From: Actinomycetes bacterium
GTDB taxonomy: Bacteria; Actinomycetota; Actinomycetes; Streptosporangiales; Streptosporangiaceae
Assembly (NCBI GenBank): GCA_023425615.1
Contig: JAFACJ010000111.1
Coordinates: forward strand, 1-7,048
Reading direction: 5' to 3'
DNA length: 7,048 nucleotides
Numbering within the stretch: the first letter of the stretch is position 1; each line of letters starts with the position of its first letter. Position numbers and translations under genes: made by a program. The notes below the pieces were generated by a model, which searched no databases, was not told the DNA's origin, and saw only the letters and a program-made list of their open reading frames with translations. Positions 5,956 through 7,048 of the stretch are shown piece by piece.

Positions 5956-6837
5956 ATGCTGCCCCACGGCGACGCCTATCTGCGCGACACCCCCGCCTCG
6001 GGACGGACGGTGCGCGTGGAGGAGCCCGAACCCGGGATCCGGCTGCTCACCCTCGACCGCGAGCACCGGCTCAACGCCATGTCCGGCGAGATGATCAAGG
6101 ACCTGCACACCGCCCTCGACGCCGTCGCGCTGGACGACTCCTGCCGCGTCGTCGTCCTCACCGGGGCGGGCCGCGCGTTCTGCGCGGGTCTCGACCTGCA
6201 CGAGCCGCCGACCCGCGACGCCGCTCCGCCCGACCCGGGCGCGCTGGAGGAGGAGACGGCGCGCCGCCGCAGCCCGCAGGCGGGGCTGCACGTCCAGCAG
6301 GCCATCGCCTCCCTCGTCCCCAAGCTGCGCAACCTGCGCCAGCCGGTCATCGCCGCGGTCAACGGGCCCGCCTCCGGCGGCGGCATGGCGCTCGCCCTGG
6401 CCAGCGACGTCCGCGTCGCCGCCGCCTCGGCGAAGTTCAACGCCGCCTTCGTCAGGATCGGCCTGTCGGGCTGCGACATCGGCGTGAGCTGGCTGCTGCC
6501 CCGCCTCATCGGCGCGGGGCTCTCCCATGAGCTCCTGCTCACCGGCCGCTTCGTGGAGTCCGCCGAGGCGCTGCGCATCGGCCTGGTCAGCCGTGTGGTC
6601 GACGACGGCAAGGTGGTCGAGGCCGCGCTGGAGACCGCCGCCCTCATCCGCGCCAACAGCCCGATGGGCGTGTGGATGACCAAGGAGGTCGCCTGGAGCC
6701 AGCTGGAGGTAGCCAGCCTCCAGGCCGGCATCGACCTGGAGAACCGCACCCAGATCCTCACCTCCTACACCCGCGACCAGGCCGAGCAGATCGCCTCCTT
6801 CCTCCAGCGCCGCCCGCCCTCCTACACCGACTCCTGA
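5956..6837 (+). CDS. Enoyl-CoA hydratase/isomerase (crotonase superfamily) protein lacking hydratase glutamates
   Basis: The 293-residue protein has a crotonase core: LTLDREHRLNAMSGEM (31-46), the oxyanion-hole segment LTGAGRAFCAGLDL (68-81), and NGPASGGGMALALASDVRVA (136-155). The region FVRIGLSGCDIGVSWLLPRLIG (165-186) and ANSPMGVWMTKE (233-244) follow. The two catalytic glutamates of enoyl-CoA hydratase (Glu144 and Glu164 in the rat enzyme) align with Ala145 and Phe165, so simple hydration is unlikely. Asp174 sits close to where dienoyl-CoA isomerase and 4-chlorobenzoyl-CoA dehalogenase carry an active-site aspartate, so isomerase, hydrolase or lyase chemistry is possible. It is about 30 residues longer than typical, mainly from a Pro/Glu/Arg-rich insert at about 83-115. 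The ATG at 5956 was preferred because AAGGAG lies at 5945-5950; the frame is open farther upstream but overlaps the SDR gene. It is the second gene of the operon. Confidence 0.88.
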   Translation: MLPHGDAYLRDTPASGRTVRVEEPEPGIRLLTLDREHRLNAMSGEMIKDLHTALDAVALDDSCRVVVLTGAGRAFCAGLDLHEPPTRDAAPPDPGALEEETARRRSPQAGLHVQQAIASLVPKLRNLRQPVIAAVNGPASGGGMALALASDVRVAAASAKFNAAFVRIGLSGCDIGVSWLLPRLIGAGLSHELLLTGRFVESAEALRIGLVSRVVDDGKVVEAALETAALIRANSPMGVWMTKEVAWSQLEVASLQAGIDLENRTQILTSYTRDQAEQIASFLQRRPPSYTDS

Positions 6838-6839
6838 CC

Positions 6840-6858
6840 GCCTCCCGTGTCGGGCGGC
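6840..6858. terminator. Possible terminator hairpin after the crotonase gene
   Basis: GCCTCCCG (6840-6847) pairs with CGGGCGGC (6851-6858) around TGT, with one T/C mismatch, only 2 nt after the stop codon. A second pair of arms, GCCCGC (6857-6862) and GCGGGC (6880-6885), overlaps it. No T run follows. The position after the last gene of the operon is the main support. Confidence 0.45.
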
Positions 6859-6900
6859 CCGCTCCCCCTCGTGGTGCGCGCGGGCGGGGTTTCGGTGGGG

Positions 6901-6997
6901 TTACTCATGTCACAATCCGGCCATAATGAGATGCGACCCGACATTGACCATCCTCCTGACGATGGTTACCGTCCTTCTAGAATCTAGAATTCATTTC
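6901..6997 (+). promoter_or_regulatory. AT-richer upstream region with TCTAGAA tandem/palindromic repeat and promoter elements
   Basis: This stretch is visibly less GC-rich than the rest. It holds the inverted repeat ACCATC-N8-GATGGT (6947-6952, 6961-6966) and TTCTAGA-a-TCTAGAA (6975-6989), a perfect 7-1-7 palindrome that is also two tandem TCTAGAA units. Each unit contains a TAGAAT -10-like box (6978-6983 and 6985-6990). CTGACG at 6956-6961 lies 16 nt before the first box. A start 7-8 nt after the second box would coincide with the ATG at 6998. An operator overlapping its own -10 suggests autoregulation of the gene that follows. Confidence 0.45.
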
Positions 6998-7048
6998 ATG
7001 AAAGGGAGCCGGCGCGGTCGCCCCTCCACGTGGGTGGACCGGCTGACC
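6998..7048 (+). CDS. Start of an unidentified gene (partial, runs out of the window)
   Basis: From the ATG at 6998 the frame stays open to the window end, giving 17 residues, MKGSRRGRPSTWVDRLT. The basic, Gly/Arg/Pro-rich start recalls the unstructured N-termini of many actinobacterial DNA-binding regulators, and the palindromic upstream region would suit one, but no domain is visible and I cannot assign a family. No Shine-Dalgarno precedes the ATG, so it would be leaderless. The same frame is open from another ATG at 6926; that would add 24 residues with codons such as CTA, AGA, TCT and ATT that are rare in the other genes, so I prefer 6998. Confidence 0.4.
   Translation, partial: MKGSRRGRPSTWVDRLT

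Noticed and set aside
4610..6094. Plus-strand open frame running through the end of lysR, the intergenic region and the SDR gene
   Set aside because: It is an Arg/Pro/Ala-rich out-of-frame translation that crosses a likely promoter and two well-supported genes.
6672..6926. 84-codon plus-strand frame overlapping the crotonase 3' end and the terminator region
   Set aside because: No ribosome site or recognisable motif, and it is mostly an out-of-frame reading of the crotonase gene followed by the hairpin region.

Overview
The window is about 70 percent G+C (estimated by eye) with the strong G/C third-position bias, GGAGG-type ribosome sites and compact intergenic regions of a high-GC actinobacterium. 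Proteins resemble those of Streptomyces and related filamentous genera, but the genus cannot be fixed from sequence alone. I see no RNA genes, CRISPR array, insertion sequence or attachment site.

Left block (1-4012) is an organosulfur scavenging locus built as a divergent pair. On the minus strand, an SsuE-type NADPH:FMN reductase (751-1305) is followed 15 nt later by a DszA/NtaA/SnaA-family flavin-dependent monooxygenase (735 down to the window edge, C-terminus missing). On the plus strand, after a 315-nt intergenic region, lie an SfnB-type, DszC-like flavoprotein (1621-2829) and an SsuD-type alkanesulfonate monooxygenase (2855-4012). The reductase would supply FMNH2 to the oxygenases, which would release sulfite from organic sulfur compounds when sulfate or cysteine is scarce.

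Middle block (4013-5051) starts with a perfect 12-bp hairpin that probably ends the sfnB-ssuD transcript. A LysR-type regulator follows with its own promoter, which holds nested dyads, a TATAAA -10 box and an apparently leaderless GTG start. A 13-bp sequence, ACTATYCCTACCA, is shared between this promoter (4061-4073) and the ssuE promoter (1346-1358). This suggests that one regulator, perhaps this LysR protein, controls both.

Right block (5052-6837) is a two-gene plus-strand operon, a classical short-chain dehydrogenase and a crotonase-superfamily protein. It has its own likely promoter (TTGACA -35) and a GC-rich hairpin in the leader. The crotonase lacks both hydratase glutamates, so its reaction is uncertain. 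A sulfur role is only an inference from neighbourhood. The last 210 nt hold a possible terminator, a noticeably AT-richer patch with a tandem/palindromic TCTAGAA repeat, and the first 17 codons of an unidentified gene that runs out of the window.
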